Part shown: one piece after another, positions 1-12,379 of the stretch
How the letters are laid out: the number at the start of each line of letters is the position of its first letter
Position numbering within the stretch: position 1 is the first letter of the stretch
Assembly (NCBI GenBank): GCA_021234155.1
Contig: JAJEKV010000071.1
Coordinates: forward strand, 2,788,483-2,852,482
Source of the DNA: Isoetes taiwanensis
Lineage: Eukaryota > Streptophyta > Lycopodiopsida > Isoetales > Isoetaceae
Direction of reading: 5' to 3'
Length of the DNA stretch: 64,000 nt
Program-made: the position numbers and the translations under genes
The notes under the pieces: generated by a model
Database searches by the model: none
Told to the model about the DNA's origin: nothing
What the model saw: the letters and a program-made list of their open reading frames with translations, nothing else

Positions 1-595
1 TACTACGTATTGCTAATGCCAATGCTGCCAAAACTCGAGGATTAATACATCCTTTCCTCCATAACCTAAATGAGCAACATATCGTCTCCATGCAAAGTCC
101 ATATGCAACATCTTCTTGATGGAGCCAGAGTCTCGCTACGTAATGACACTGCTGTAAGTCCCAAACCCCAGACGCAACAAATACCCTTTTCTTCATGCCT
201 CAAGCAGCTCCTGCAAGTCCGCTCTCAACTGGGACAGCTCCCAACTTCTTAAATGTGTTTCAGAAAGGTATTGGGACCCATGACTTGTGAAGGAGGTTGC
301 CAACCAACCTCCATTCCAAAGGGGATTAAGTTTTGTCTTTTCTAGGTCAAGAAGTACTAATGCAGATATTATACACCTATGCTCTTAACTTTGCATTCCC
401 CGACCTTCATGTTCTTCAAGATAGCCTTAATTCTCAACTTATTGGGTTCTCAGACTATGCTGAAAATTATTATGTTGAAGTTTTACACAATAAGGTTCAT
501 CCTTACTGAACTAGACCCTAAAATATTGTAATTTGTAAGACCGCGTTTTATATGAACTTCGTAATCAATTGTTTGTTCTGCTTATTATTTGTGAT
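1..595. other. Intergenic, nothing recognised
   Basis: AT-rich sequence. A 60-codon open frame at 70-252 has no recognisable domain and no exon-like boundaries. I see no repeat or RNA gene here. Confidence 0.4.
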
Positions 596-1005
596 GAGTC
601 TACCATGGCAAACCAAGTAAGTCTTTAAGACCGCTTCTATGAGCTTCCCACCTCTATTCCATTCTTCACCGTGACGCTTTTCTATTTCTACGGCTTGCCA
701 ACACTTTCAACAAGATAAATGATGGGCTTCTTTTCTTCCAATTTCAAGGAATATGTCAGATTCCATGTGTCGCTTTTTCTTTTAGCTCTAGCCTCAAGCT
801 TATTACCACTCAAATTCTTGCGTAACTTCGCGGATCATATTGGCACGGTGAGGCGGCCGATATTACCCACTATCCATGTATACTCCTCTTCTGCTCACTC
901 TTGCGTGCTCTAGCTCCATCATTCGGGCTTAAAAGTCCTTTCTAAGATTTTTACTCTCAGCCAAATGCGATGGTAGTCTAGCCATCCTTCCGCTACCGGT
1001 AATCA
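596..1005 (-). pseudogene. Degenerate copy of duplicated coding-like block (copy 1)
   Basis: Read on the minus strand, this block aligns collinearly with 59751-60145. Shared landmarks in order are an EGWL motif (near 980-990), an NDGARxRK motif (about 900-924) and a KRHGE motif (about 664-681). The spacing from NDGAR to KRHG is about 230 bases in both copies. Copy 1 has more stops and frame changes than copy 2, so it is almost certainly non-functional. I do not recognise the protein. It could be part of an uncharacterised gene family or of a transposable element. The shared motifs are seen in the sequence; coding origin is inferred. Confidence 0.45.
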
Positions 1006-4000
1006 CCTCCAAATCTTGAGCCGAGGCATTGCATTTACCGACATAATAAACCAGCTTATAAATTGTCTCAAAGTAGACCATGCTTGTTGTGGTTCATTTT
1101 TTTACGGCAGTTGCCGGCAGAAGATGACTCGTGTTGCGCCTCGTAGCTCGTTTGAGACGCCATGCTCTATCTCGGGACACCACGCCACATTTGGCTGCAG
1201 TTAACTTCCGGCTTCCTCGGTGTCATATCGCTATGAAGTTGATTGTCTAGCAAATAAGGCATCAAGGAGAATAATAATAACCTAATAAACAAAGAACACC
1301 TACAAGCCAGCAAAGATAAATCCTTTTGAATTTAGTGCTTAGCACATGAGGGTAAATCAACTTAATTTTAACCAAACAAAACGCTTACGCTTCCTATTCC
1401 TACACTAAGACTCAACATGAGTATGTATGTGTAAGGCCAATTATAGGGTAACAAATAAAGGACCAAAACACGATTATGATTCATAAGCCCCAAGCAGTGG
1501 CAAGTTTTAAATGCATTTCAGAAACCTGTGTCACGCTTTCAAAAGACGACCAATCAATGCTTATCAAAGATACGCCACCCTATATTGAAGTACCCGACTT
1601 CATCAACAACAACTAACGTGAACCAGGTGCGAATTAACAAAACATTCTTCAACCCCTTAATGCACAACCATCAACCTTTCGACATCTAAGGTGGGATTCA
1701 AGGCTAAATAACGGCATAGCGAGGGTTGCATCTTTAATAAGTGATGACCCTTAGTTAATGAAAGCCGCTAATGCCACCCACCTTCTAAGATGTATGCGAA
1801 ATAAATGCGTAATACTGCAGGTTATGTTTATGTTTTATAAACACGCCAATCTCTAAAAGCCCTCTCATGAAACGCTTACGAACTAATTTCTTTCTTCTTT
1901 GGTTTTCTTTTTTAATTTTCACTTTGAATTATTATTTGCTTAAATTGTTATTAATATTTTTGCCCAAAATATACGGTTCACCACGCAACGCGCACTCATC
2001 GCTACGCCACCCACAATGGGGCACCGTATGGGCCTAATCATGATCCTAACCTCGGTTTTACTTCCATTGGAAACAACAAAACCTAAAAACTAAGAAAAAC
2101 AAAAAAAAGTTTTGGGTGGCAAATTGCAAGCAAGGTTACGCTAAGAATTACCTTTTATACAAGAACTCCAACTCAGCCAATAAATATATATATAAAATTT
2201 CACAGACAGCTGAATTTCAAGGTATCGAACGCGGGAGGTATCGCTGGGTATCGACTATCGCGAGCCATAGATGCTGAAAGATGCTGAAAACTTTTACAGA
2301 TTACACTGAAAGCAGATTAAAGTTGCCCTCAGATTTTTATGGGATGAATGAGATATTTTACAGACGCTGAAAGTTACAGATAAGATTGTTAAGCAGACGC
2401 TGGAATTTTTTTCCGTATTATGAGCGATTGGTAATATTACGATAATACTTATTTTACTTTACACGAATTTTAACCTTGCACCTATATAGAACCTATCCCT
2501 GGCCTTGTTCATACATATCATTGCATATTTCATGGTGGTGCCTACTCTTACTGATGTAACAATGGAAGCCCTTTGCCCTGGAAAGAAAAAATAAGCAATT
2601 TATATCCAACAAGTAGCATGTTGCTAGATCACTAACTCTGTTCGTTTTGTTTGATCAGTTCAAAGCTATGTGAAACATCCCGTATAGAGAAGATAAGTTG
2701 TTTACTTTTTGATATGGATAAAAGTGTTTATGAATAGTAAATATCAATCGGGCCAACATGTTGCAAGATGCAATGTCAAGGATGCAACATCAAGAAACTC
2801 CATAGATTTCGAACAAAATTCCATGGAACATGGACAGGATTTATGATTTAGAGTATTGCAGATAATTGAATGGACGTAGTTATCAGATGTATCTAGGTTT
2901 CAACCTTCTGTCTTAAATGATTCTATGCTAATATCACATGTTCAAGAAAAGTGGGACACATTCAATGTTTTGAAACTATAATGTTCCAACATGTGGCTCT
3001 ACTTTCATTGTTTATTTAGAAAACCTGGAACAAATATGACAAATATACGTGAGTATGAAGATTAAATTATGAGTAATCTTTACAAAAATAAACAAAATCA
3101 TTTGAAAGTGAACATGACACATGCTAGTACTGCATTACTGTAACATGCGCTTATATTGAATTCTTTCAATGGTTACATAGATCAAGATGGTTTTTGTACT
3201 TTGACCATGTTTCTTTTGGAACCTATCGGAAGGCACTCAATATGCATTGAAACTCTTTGGTTTCCAAGAATGAATGACCTGACAAAACATCCAACCATTT
3301 CTTTGTGATCCAGGATCATTTCCACTTTGGTGGTCCGAACATCCACCATACCGAAGCATGAACTGATTTTGCACCACATTAAATGCGAGGTTTCCCCGCG
3401 ATGGAAGAAGAGGGGGCCTCCAAAAAGAGGAGAGGGCCTTCAAAAATGTTCAAGGAAATTGTAAGGAGGGGGGGTTAAAAGAAGGGGATACAATCTAATG
3501 TGACTCGGTGATCGCGGGCCTCCCTGCAATTTGGAAAGGAAAAGGGGGTACATAAAGGGGAGTTTTTCTGGGATCGCACTACGGCCAATCGCCTAAAGAG
3601 CAACTATCCCACAACCTGATCTGTGCGCGCATGACGCAACCTTACGAATAATCTCACCGCCGGATATGAACAATCCCCACCGCCGATTTGAGTACGGTCC
3701 AATATTTCGCACCAAAACATTATGAATATAAGATATTATCCTCCCATTATAATGTTATCCCAAGATGTCCATTTTGCATCACGTTTCCAAATCGAAAAAC
3801 TGCTATGAATTGACGTTGTAGATCAAACTAAATATGCGCGGCTTGATCGCCAGGGCAATGATCAAGCGAAAGATTAGTGTTGAGCTTTGGATGCCAACAG
3901 CAAGCATTTTCCTCAAAGATCTGGCATCCAGTTGAGATTCCTCATTTGTTTCTCGCTTCATCTATTTGCTCATAGAAACTATAAGAAAGAGGCAAGTCCC

Positions 4001-7000
4001 GCCAGAAGATCCTACTTCTTTGTTCTTCTTAAGCTTATTCTACTTTAATCGTTTCTAACCCTCTTTTGGCGTTGGTTCATGCTTTTTTCTCGGCGGTAGA
4101 TGGTGCTCGTAGGGAGTTCACTTCATTGCCTGCTAAAACAGACATAAATATTCATCAGCCTAGGGAGTTGTTGTAAGGTGTAGGAGCTCTTTCTACTAAG
4201 TCAACAATCAACTCTCAGCAAACTCAAAGTCAAAACTGGGTATCCCCGTATACGCATACTTTAAGCCGTTCCCTAGGGGGCAAACCGAAGTTTCGGCACA
4301 TTCAAGCATATGCCGGAATATGCCAGAATACACAAACCCAGCCCGCAAACCGAAGAGCCGAACCGCCGTCACAAGTGTTGCTCGCTTCGTAAACCGATAA
4401 CCGGTTGTGTTGTCTTTAAGTGGGACATTTTTATATTCAACTGAAGGGATTTGTTGTCAGAAGGTTTCCGAGCATGATGAAATAAGCTCCTAATGGAGTA
4501 TTTTACGTACTTGCACATCAATGTGATCTTAGAAAGCAAAGGAACCATAAGCTTCGACTTCTACTATTTTTCGGACCATTAACTCTTAGCTTTTATTTCT
4601 AAGATGCCTTCGATCTTTATTTAGGAATCGCTTCTCAAGATCTGGTGTTGGGCTATATTGCAACCAGATGTCAGACAGAATTTGAAGTTAGGTTGCAATT
4701 TGATAGGGTCGATTGAAATATGGAACTACTTTTAGCTTCTTTTCCATTTTATGGTTCACAAGGCTGCTCTTTGCACTCCTTGTAAAATCCCTGATATTTT
4801 GTCCAAGGTCAGTTCACGTGGCTTAATCCTTTTGAAGAAATTGCGTAAAGATTTCCAAGCAAGAACCCCAACACGATTACTTATTTAGAATGATGAGGTT
4901 TCCGGGTTTGCACTACCTTGCCTTCATTCCTGGTATTGAAAATGCTGAATGCCTCTCGAGCTGCCACGGCCCTACCGGTTTGATTATAAACCAAAAATCC
5001 TTCTCAAAGTCGCTTATCGAGTGCCATGGCTGTCGCGCCAAAGACTTCATAACCAAAGACGCCCAAAGCAACTGACGGCGGTTTTAAAGATGCTCGAAAG
5101 TGTTGGTTGATGTTGGAGGAGTGTGATTTTGTAACTAAAATGGTAGATTTTATCCCACATGATAAAGTATTAATTATGATCTCACCATAAAGTCAGATAT
5201 ACTTAAGCATCTGTGTTAGCTACCATTTCTATGCTACTTCACGCCAGTATCCCCAGAGTTTAACATAAACGCGGTTCCGTACCATGCGTATCCGTGAACA
5301 ATGGCAGACGGATTGTTTGTGCCCTCTATCATCTTCATCATTTGGCTACGCTTCACGTATATGTTACCTCACACAAACTTGAAAATCATTGACATGCATG
5401 CCTTGTCACACAAATAAGTTCCTCATTTGACTTCTCAATGCACATTCCATGTTTCGGAAAGGCACAAACCATTGAAGGCCTTAATTCCCATGGTTGTAAA
5501 GCAAGATATCATTGCCTTCATCACCTTGAGTTTGAAGATGTACCATCACGCCTGAAGTATTACTATATCCAATCTTAACCCATTACAAAGTCCTACCGCG
5601 AACGCACATAGAAAATCTAGAAACGGGAGTGAAATGACAAAAAATGTTCTCCTTCGACCTTCTCTCGATTTAATTTGAATTGGCAACAAAATTATTTATT
5701 GGTCGTGAGAAAATTCTAAACTTATATGCGAAGTGGCGAAGAGATCTTGTTTTTCTTACTCGAGTACTTCTAATGCAGGTCAACTACTTCTCGAGGACAT
5801 GCTTTAACTGGTAGAAGTAAAGAGCTATGGGATGGATGCGAAGTTGTCATGTATTACTGAAAATTGGATTCCTATTCATTCTTCAAGAAGTGAGTTCGAA
5901 AAGGAATGAATTGAAGCTGTGAAACTCTGCAAAGTCGATAACTTATAATACAATTGTCGTGTGATGTGAAGACCTAAATAATGTAAATGGATGAAGTCAA
6001 TACTTTTGCTTGACGAATTACCCAAAATTTGGCACCTCAAGAAACCACCATTCTGTAATGCCTTTTGTCTTCTTCAACTCTAAAACCCATACTTGAAAGC
6101 CGGAACCATCATTCAATTAAAATTGGGCTTTACGTTCAATTCTTGGGACAAATTCTCATATTGCACGTCTTTTAGTAGCATATTCAAATTCACACATTTC
6201 ACCCTCAAAATTATGAAAACGCAATATCAGTATATATGCATAAATAGTCATTATTTACAATATAGTAATTATATCATAAAATCGTGATAATACTTATATA
6301 GTTATCTAATCTTGGCACTTCTATTGATATTATAGTTTTTCTCTCTCGACATCCCGAGGTATTACAGGATTTCTCAGATTTTATTGAATAGTGTTTTGGA
6401 GTCCAGGAGTATAAAACACTTTCTTTCATAGTCTAGCTTAAAGATCGATCATTCTGATTTCTCCTCCATTTTGTCCAACAACTGAAAGTACCTTCTTTAT
6501 CCCATACGTCAGTCAATCGATGCAATCGGACACCACCATTCCACCAAGCATTACGGTTGAAGTTAATATTACCTTCTTTCTTTGCAAAATATCGTAGATA
6601 GTGAACCCCAAACTACACCGATATGTATCTAATTCATTGCTTTACTACCACAAATTGGTGGCATTCCAAGTCGCTGGAAGGTTCATACATCCATGCCTAG
6701 AAACTTTGGTTTATTGTTCTAGGGACCAACATAAGTGTTTGTCGTGAAGGAGGAGGAGCATACTGTCACGTAACGCCACTTTGCCGCTGTCATCTGTAAT
6801 CTCAAGATCAAGGTCTTTCCACTCTAGTTTTAGGTAAATCCACTCCTTTTTTCTTCTACTCCATTCAGGATGTGTCTATTCTCTAACAGCATCACTTTCC
6901 AAAGCAGTCACCAAGGTACTCTGGCTGTGCTCATTCGATTGGCTTGTTAATGCTTATATATAGTCTTGGATTCCTTCCTTAGTCAATCCCAATTGCTTCA
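1006..7000. other. AT-rich intergenic region, no gene recognised
   Basis: About 6 kb with only short open frames, all under 70 codons. It contains A-rich and TA-rich low-complexity patches (for example near 2100 and 2180) and a cluster of three GGTATCG words at 2220-2256. I see no convincing retroelement or RNA gene. Confidence 0.35.
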
Positions 7001-7079
7001 CTTCTTCAAGAGGTTTTAAAGTGGTTGACTTAGGTGGTATCATAGTCAAGCCATTCTCGGTCTCACGCCTACTCTCCTC

Positions 7080-8569
7080 CCTCCACTACCATCCCTCCTA
7101 AGGCCCCATCTCTCCATTGGAAGATTGGAATCCCACTTTCACCCAAAAAAAAGTGAACCAGCAGAGGCCCCCGAATGACCTTCAAGATCCAATGTATAAC
7201 CATCCACAAGCTCTTCCAACCCGCACTTCTTCTATGAGAGAAGTATAGGGTTTTGAGTAGTATTCATGTAAGATTTCCATAGCTCTAGAGTTGGTCAATA
7301 TGACGCTCAAAGATACAACCATACTCACCAAATAATGCACTAATATCCCCACGTCCTAAAACCCTAAAATTAACTCTACCAAACATCCCCACCGCTATGA
7401 CAGGGTTAAACATCCACCGCTCTTTGTTTCTAACACACCATCAAGTTGCAAGAGAAACCTTTGGGTAGATCTGAGGTTTGTTAACGTGAAGTTGAAGTTC
7501 CAACATGTTCAGGACTCCATGCTTTCTTGCAACCTTTGCTTTGTTGAACTTTTTCTAATAATATTGTTAGGTTTCCATCTAACAATGCTCTTATAGTGTT
7601 CGGGATTATCAGAGGTCCCTTTATGGTGACCATTGTATCCATTTTCATGGGCCAAACACCTCTCACATGATATCTCCAAATGCAGCAACCGACATCACCA
7701 CAACTCCAAACTAAAATGGCCATAGTAGGTTTGATTCTGGCCATGTAAAGATGTTCCCAGCCATTGAGATCTCAGAAGCGGGTATGATTCGGCCATTGGC
7801 GACTTTGGTATGTACTTGAATTGTAGAAGACAAGTCTTTTGTCGGGTCCATCTTGTCATGTATAATACATAAATAGTTATTGGGTTCCAATGTAGATAAA
7901 GCCTCACATCCAATAACATGATCTACATGATATGGTCACTATATGGTCCTCATATGCTCCTTATCCTAGCCCTTGACTAGGTTGCACGCCTATCACAGGA
8001 GTCTCATTCAACTTTAGCATTATAAATTGTATCTCTTGCAGTTGTTTATGGTGACATGATTGAAATGTTTTTCCATAAACTACTAAAAGCTAGTTGGGAT
8101 ATTGAAGAATCTCACCTTCGCTTTGCAGGGAATTCACTCTTTCCAAAATAATCTTTGAGTACAATGTGATGGCATCCTTTTCAACTCCCTTTTCATCCCT
8201 TTCGCTTTTTTTGTGGTATAGACTTCAGATTGAAATCAATATATTTTTCAACATTCCCTGGCAGCCAAGGTCCTAGCCGTTGGTCTTGAACAAACCATTA
8301 TTTCCATGTAAAGCAATCCTCGCTCCCTCTACCGCTTTGTTTGCCAATTATGCCATGAAGAAGTTGGAATTGTATTGGATATCACATGCTTTTGCACATA
8401 TCCATTTGCCTAGCAAAGTATCTTTTTCTGCTTTTGGGTTTTTCATCTTAAGTGCATGTCCGAAGATTGTGTACATGTAGGTCCTCCTCATCATCAAGTA
8501 GGTATTTCTTGAAAAGGTTTCTGTTTCCACCAATTGTTTCCTATTATGTGAAGAATTGCATACAATCAC
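7080..8569 (-). pseudogene. Decayed coding-like sequence, unknown family
   Basis: On the minus strand, one frame runs from 8569 down to about 7960, roughly 200 codons with about six stops. It includes the stretches KAVEGARIALHGNNG, KDAITLYSKIILERVNSLQ and QFIMLKLNETPVIGVQPSQG. After a frame change near 7920, a second open stretch of about 70 codons follows (GCEALSTLEPNNYL to ESNLLWPF). A third coding-like stretch lies at about 7300-7560 (NPVIAVGMFGRV, RGDISALFGEYG). The low stop density over 1.5 kb suggests an old gene or element body. I recognise no domain. Alternatives are a transposable-element remnant or a gene broken by consensus errors. Confidence 0.3.
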
Positions 8570-8732
8570 CTAACAACAATTCGAGTTCCTAACTCACCAT
8601 TGTTCTCAATGCTTGTGTCACCTTTCAATCGAATTGGTTTTGCTAGATAATGTCTGAACCGATACTTCTTTTGCTCAGATTTAGAGTTCCAACCGCCAAT
8701 GGATCAATAATATCAAGACAAATCATTGTCCC

Positions 8733-8915
8733 CTAACAACCTCGCCTCGAAAATATAATCCTCCACAAATTGAACACTACTTTATAGGCTATGCCATGAT
8801 GTAAGGAACCTCCACTGCTTGACACAACCAAACATTCCTTGTCACCCAAACCCTCACCCTCCGTCTCCAACGAAATTGGAAAATACCCACTATTGTCTTC
8901 CCCAGTTTTCATCAT
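8733..8915 (-). other. Short open frame upstream of the decayed frame
   Basis: This 60-codon minus-strand frame contains SGYFPISLETEGEGLGD. It lies just upstream of the decayed sequence at 7080-8569 in a different frame and may be part of the same remnant. No domain is recognised. Confidence 0.15.
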
Positions 8916-9530
8916 AATGTTTTGATTCTCAGATTCGCGGCATTACCGATCTTGGCTTCCATTATTTTTGTTGCACTTGTGCATAGATTCTCACCTTTCT
9001 GTTCCTCCATTGTAATCTTCTACTATAGAGGGACTAATTGTTTTTTTCAATATTTCTAGTGAGCTATTGGATATTGCTCTTTCAACATGCCGCAACAATC
9101 ATCTGAGTTGGAGAGGCACCACTGGACTAGGCGTACCGCAACCTCTTAGTCAATGAGTAAGAAACATTATTACAATCACAAGACAAAAGCACGCATACTT
9201 GCGGAATTACGTAGAGGTAAATCAAATCTTTAAAGCAAGAAATTCCTTGGAAATAGGTTTAATATAATAATGAACAACGGGCCAGAACGAAATCATTTAA
9301 AACAAGAATTTTCATGGCAACAACAAGGAAACATTTGATAAATATATCCAAATTTTAATTATCGAAAAATTTGATGTGCTGGATTAATAAAAAGACATAT
9401 AACTAATAGACGCGGAGAATTTATTATCCATACTAACATACCCCTGGTGACAACATAGTCGGCGGGAATTTCGCATCGTACGCGTTATTGTTTGAGGCAA
9501 TAAATTATTATTCACGCCTAAGAGCCACTA
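8916..9530. other. Intergenic, nothing recognised
   Basis: AT-rich sequence without a convincing frame or repeat. Confidence 0.35.
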
Positions 9531-9533
9531 ACC

Positions 9534-9980
9534 CTACATAAACCGTTCACTCTCAAGACCATTCTCGTCTCCACTTTTTTTCGCTCGCCATGAAGTCAGC
9601 GTTTCAGTTTCAATATGAAGAACCCGGTCTTCGCCAGTGACGTTACATGAATCCTCTTCCTCTCGCCATCGCATTTCTTGCCTTACCTTTCCTTCATTCA
9701 TTCGTAGGATGATTCGATTTCGAGATGGAAGAGGAGGAGTTGAGTTTCCTCTCACTCTCGATTCCTTCTCGATCAAGAGGAGGAAAGAGGAGCTGAGGAA
9801 GAGGAGTGAGACGTCCCCGCCATTGGTCACGACCCACCCGGCCCGTGGTTGGGTTGACTTCAAACAGAATGAAATCTCAAGAGGAGGAGGAGGAAGAGGA
9901 GAGGAGGGGAGGAAGAGGATGGAGGAGGAAGGTCGAGAATTGACCGCTTTTAGAATGGTCAGGAGATGAGCCGTTTGCAT
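9534..9980 (-). other. 148-codon open frame opposite a purine-rich tract
   Basis: The minus-strand frame is open for 148 codons, and an overlapping plus-strand frame (9637-9969) is open for 110 codons. The amino-acid composition follows the purine bias of the DNA: Arg, Glu and Gly on the plus strand, Ser, Pro and Leu on the minus strand. GA-rich DNA lacks stop codons, which explains both frames. A 5' leader rich in CT on the minus strand of a real plant gene is possible, but I see no supporting exon. Confidence 0.15.
9879..9932 (+). repeat. GGA-rich polypurine tract
   Basis: Fifty-four bases of A and G with a single T at 9920, built mainly from GGA and GAA triplets. A second purine-rich stretch lies at about 9775-9812. 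Such tracts can be triplex-forming, CT-rich 5' leaders on the opposite strand, or simple-sequence expansions. Confidence 0.8.
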
Positions 9981-10539
9981 GTTCGCTTTTATTTTTTTTT
10001 CACCTTTCTTTTCTTTCTAACACCTTTCTTTCTTCTTTGTTCCGATTTGAAGATCAATGATGCGTGCATCCCGCAGTATCTTGTAGCCTTTCTAAGCATT
10101 TTGTAAAGCCATTTTCCTGGTATCTCACAGACATCAATTTTGAATGAATCAAATAGTTTTCTTCACAAACTTTTTCAAACAAGCTTCAAAATCAGCTTTC
10201 GATAAAAATATTTTGAATGAAATCAAATCGCTTTCTCCAAGCATTTTGTCTCCAAAGTGTTTTTCCAAAATTGCCTCTCAAGATTTCTGTCTCAAAAGTC
10301 TCTTGAACACTATAAATCAATCATGCCAGTGATAGGAAATTTTCCTATAAAATTTACTCCAAAACAATTCTTTAACTGTAAGTCATTTTTAGCCTTGATG
10401 ACTTTGCTCTCTTTAAAATTCATTTTTGACTTAGCCTACATAAAAAATTTTCGAAATTCTTTTTTTTTCAAATGTAATGAATGGAATAAATGTCATGGAG
10501 AATTTATTGCATGAAATGCAATATTCTCCATATATATGC

Positions 10540-10940
10540 ATTATATACATGTCATGTCCGGCTGGAAGATTCCATTTCAGGCTGTTGAATTTGGGCAATC
10601 AATTATTCACGCTTCTTTAATCCTTGCCCTAATTGCGGCTCTTATATAAATCCATTTTACTCTCAAAATTCTTTTTATATTGAGCCGCCATTAGAGCGAT
10701 CCGCCTCAAATCTTGCGGGAGGATTTATCTTTATCAATAAAGATGTTTGTTTTCGCACTTTAACTTAATAAAAGACTCGCTTTTGTTCTCAGGACCTCAG
10801 ATAGAGACACGGAGATCGGGGATTAAAACTAAAAGTGTAGGATTTGTCATAATCGAAAAGCTCTGGACTAAAAACCACAGCATAGTCCTCTTCCGCCTCT
10901 CGAATCCTCAAGGTTAGTTTTATTTATTTTATATCATTCA
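10540..10940 (+). mobile_element. Right part of an LTR (Ty3/gypsy-like), left end not defined
   Basis: In order the segment shows a TATA box (TATATAAA at 10643-10650), AATAAA at 10736-10741, a second AATAAA at 10767-10772, and a terminal TCA at 10938-10940. Two bases later comes a primer-binding-like site. This is the order of U3-R-U5 in a plant LTR, and the TATA to poly(A)-signal spacing of about 90-125 bases fits. The left boundary could be well upstream, because 10060-10510 has a similar texture. I found no second LTR in the window, so this is a solo or truncated element. Confidence 0.45.
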
Positions 10941-10942
10941 TT

Positions 10943-10954
10943 TGGTGCCTAACC
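10943..10954 (+). other. Primer-binding-site-like sequence
   Basis: TGGTGCCTAACC lies two bases after the LTR's terminal CA. Plant Ty3/gypsy elements commonly begin their internal region with TGGCGCC-type sites complementary to a tRNA 3' end. Here there is one C-to-T change in the first seven bases, as expected for CpG decay. The exact tRNA cannot be assigned. Confidence 0.4.
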
Positions 10955-11003
10955 AAATAACACGCTTCGCACTCGCTCCCGGTATATTTCACGACGCCTG
11001 GCT

Positions 11004-11237
11004 TTGTCCCCAACAGCCTTTCATGCAAACCTCAACCCACTTCCTCACCCCCAAGCAACCTCGGCCTCTCCCAAATCAACTGCCATCGCACGCGCCTCTG
11101 CCGTAGCAGAAAGCATTACAAAATCGAAAGATAATACTCGGTTAACGCCAGCCGTTTTATGCCAACCCAGCCTTCAACAGAATGAGAGATCGCATGGGTA
11201 CCAGATAGAGGATAGGCCGTGCAATTATTTAGCGTAA
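11004..11237 (+). other. Open frame just inside the LTR element, possible gag leader remnant
   Basis: A 77-codon frame lies about 50 bases after the primer-binding-like site, where a gag leader or gag start would be expected. It is rich in Ala, Ser and Pro and has no zinc knuckle or other domain that I can see. The assignment to the element rests on position only. Confidence 0.2.
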
Positions 11238-11239
11238 AT

Positions 11240-12230
11240 ACTGTTCGCCTTTATCTATTTCTTATCTATCCGCATGCTTTTTTCTCCTCTATGTCAATGC
11301 AACGCCGAGCGTATAGTTTTTCCTTATATAGCGCTTTTACACGCTGAAATGCGGTAAACAATTTTATCCCTACTTCAACTTTCACGCCAAAACATCACGC
11401 GAGCCTTTGCTTTTGCTTTAAATAAATAGCACACGCCATGTGGAATACTGGATATTCGCTTACTTCCTCTCCACGCTACTGATGATGCCAAAATACATCA
11501 ATCAACCAAGACCCAAGACGCATCGGGGTACATTATTTCCAGCCGCCAAATTCGCCCAACTCCAACCGCCGAACCGCCAAACCCGTTAACCGAGCACCGG
11601 CCTTTTGCACCCCGCAAAGATTTGATCATAATGATGATGGCAAGAGTGTGGTACGATAACTGGCTTCGAGGGTTCTTGTAATCTCTACTCTGGTCGCTCT
11701 TCTGAGTTCGATTACTTGATCATGCACATGCATTGACGTGAGAGTAATCTCGCGATCCGCTACCAGATTCAAAATGAGGAGTCATGGGCTTTAGTGGTTA
11801 GCTCTTATGCCCGGACATGCCCCAACATCACCACTACCACAAAGTGCATAATGATGCAATGGAGATGGCTCAACCAATGGAACTATACTACCGCTAGGCG
11901 CATAATGGCTTTTGCATTGAGGTTCAACCAATGGAGCAAAGTGAGCAGTGGAGGTGGGAGCAGCGAGGTGGAGCTTGAGTCCGGTAAGTTTTTTACCGGG
12001 TTTCCACCGATCAAATAATTACGCCCACTTATAGAAATGGAGACGATAGCCCAGCCTACTCAATAGACTGGCTTGAAACAAGAAGTCCGGGATTTTGTCT
12101 CGGTTTATCCAAGCATCCATTATATATACAATTGTACACTTTTTCCAATGAATAACAAATTTTGTCTACTTATATTTCTACAACAATACATAGCTACATA
12201 CCTTTTAAGCTGCTTTAATATGCAACAAAC
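11240..12230. other. Degraded intergenic DNA, ACGC-rich
   Basis: No convincing gene. ACGC-containing words recur in an otherwise AT-rich background (for example 11330-11470). A 74-codon frame at 11794-12018 has no recognisable motif. Confidence 0.3.
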
Positions 12231-12234
12231 AAAG

Positions 12235-12377
12235 TTCCAAACACCCTTCAACCGTAGATCTCTCACCGGTGTTCAAGTAGGTAAAGTTTATCCATACAAA
12301 GAAGTGGATCATCAGGACCGGACATATACTTATCTCGAAGGAATTCCAGATACATACGGATCGATGGAGTTTATCTG
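12235..12377 (+). CDS. Candidate internal exon, unknown protein
   Basis: This is a 143-base open segment bounded by an AG acceptor (CAAACAAAG at 12226-12234) and a GT donor (CTG followed by GTATAA). The peptide is well mixed and coding-like: it begins FQTPFNRRSLTGVQVGKVYP and ends with DTYGSMEFIW, with several charged and aromatic residues and no low complexity. I do not recognise the family, and no neighbouring exon was found. The splice boundaries are visible; exon status is inferred. Confidence 0.25.
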
Positions 12378-12379
12378 GT

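Noticed and set aside
7035-7047. TGGTATCATAGTC, resembling the initiator-tRNA primer-binding site of copia elements
   Set aside because: Several bases differ from TGGTATCAGAGCC, no terminal CA precedes it, no paired LTR is seen, and it abuts coding-like sequence on the opposite strand.
9637-9969. 110-codon plus-strand Arg/Glu-rich frame as a gene
   Set aside because: Purine-rich repeats lack stop codons, and the opposite strand is open for even longer; composition alone explains it.
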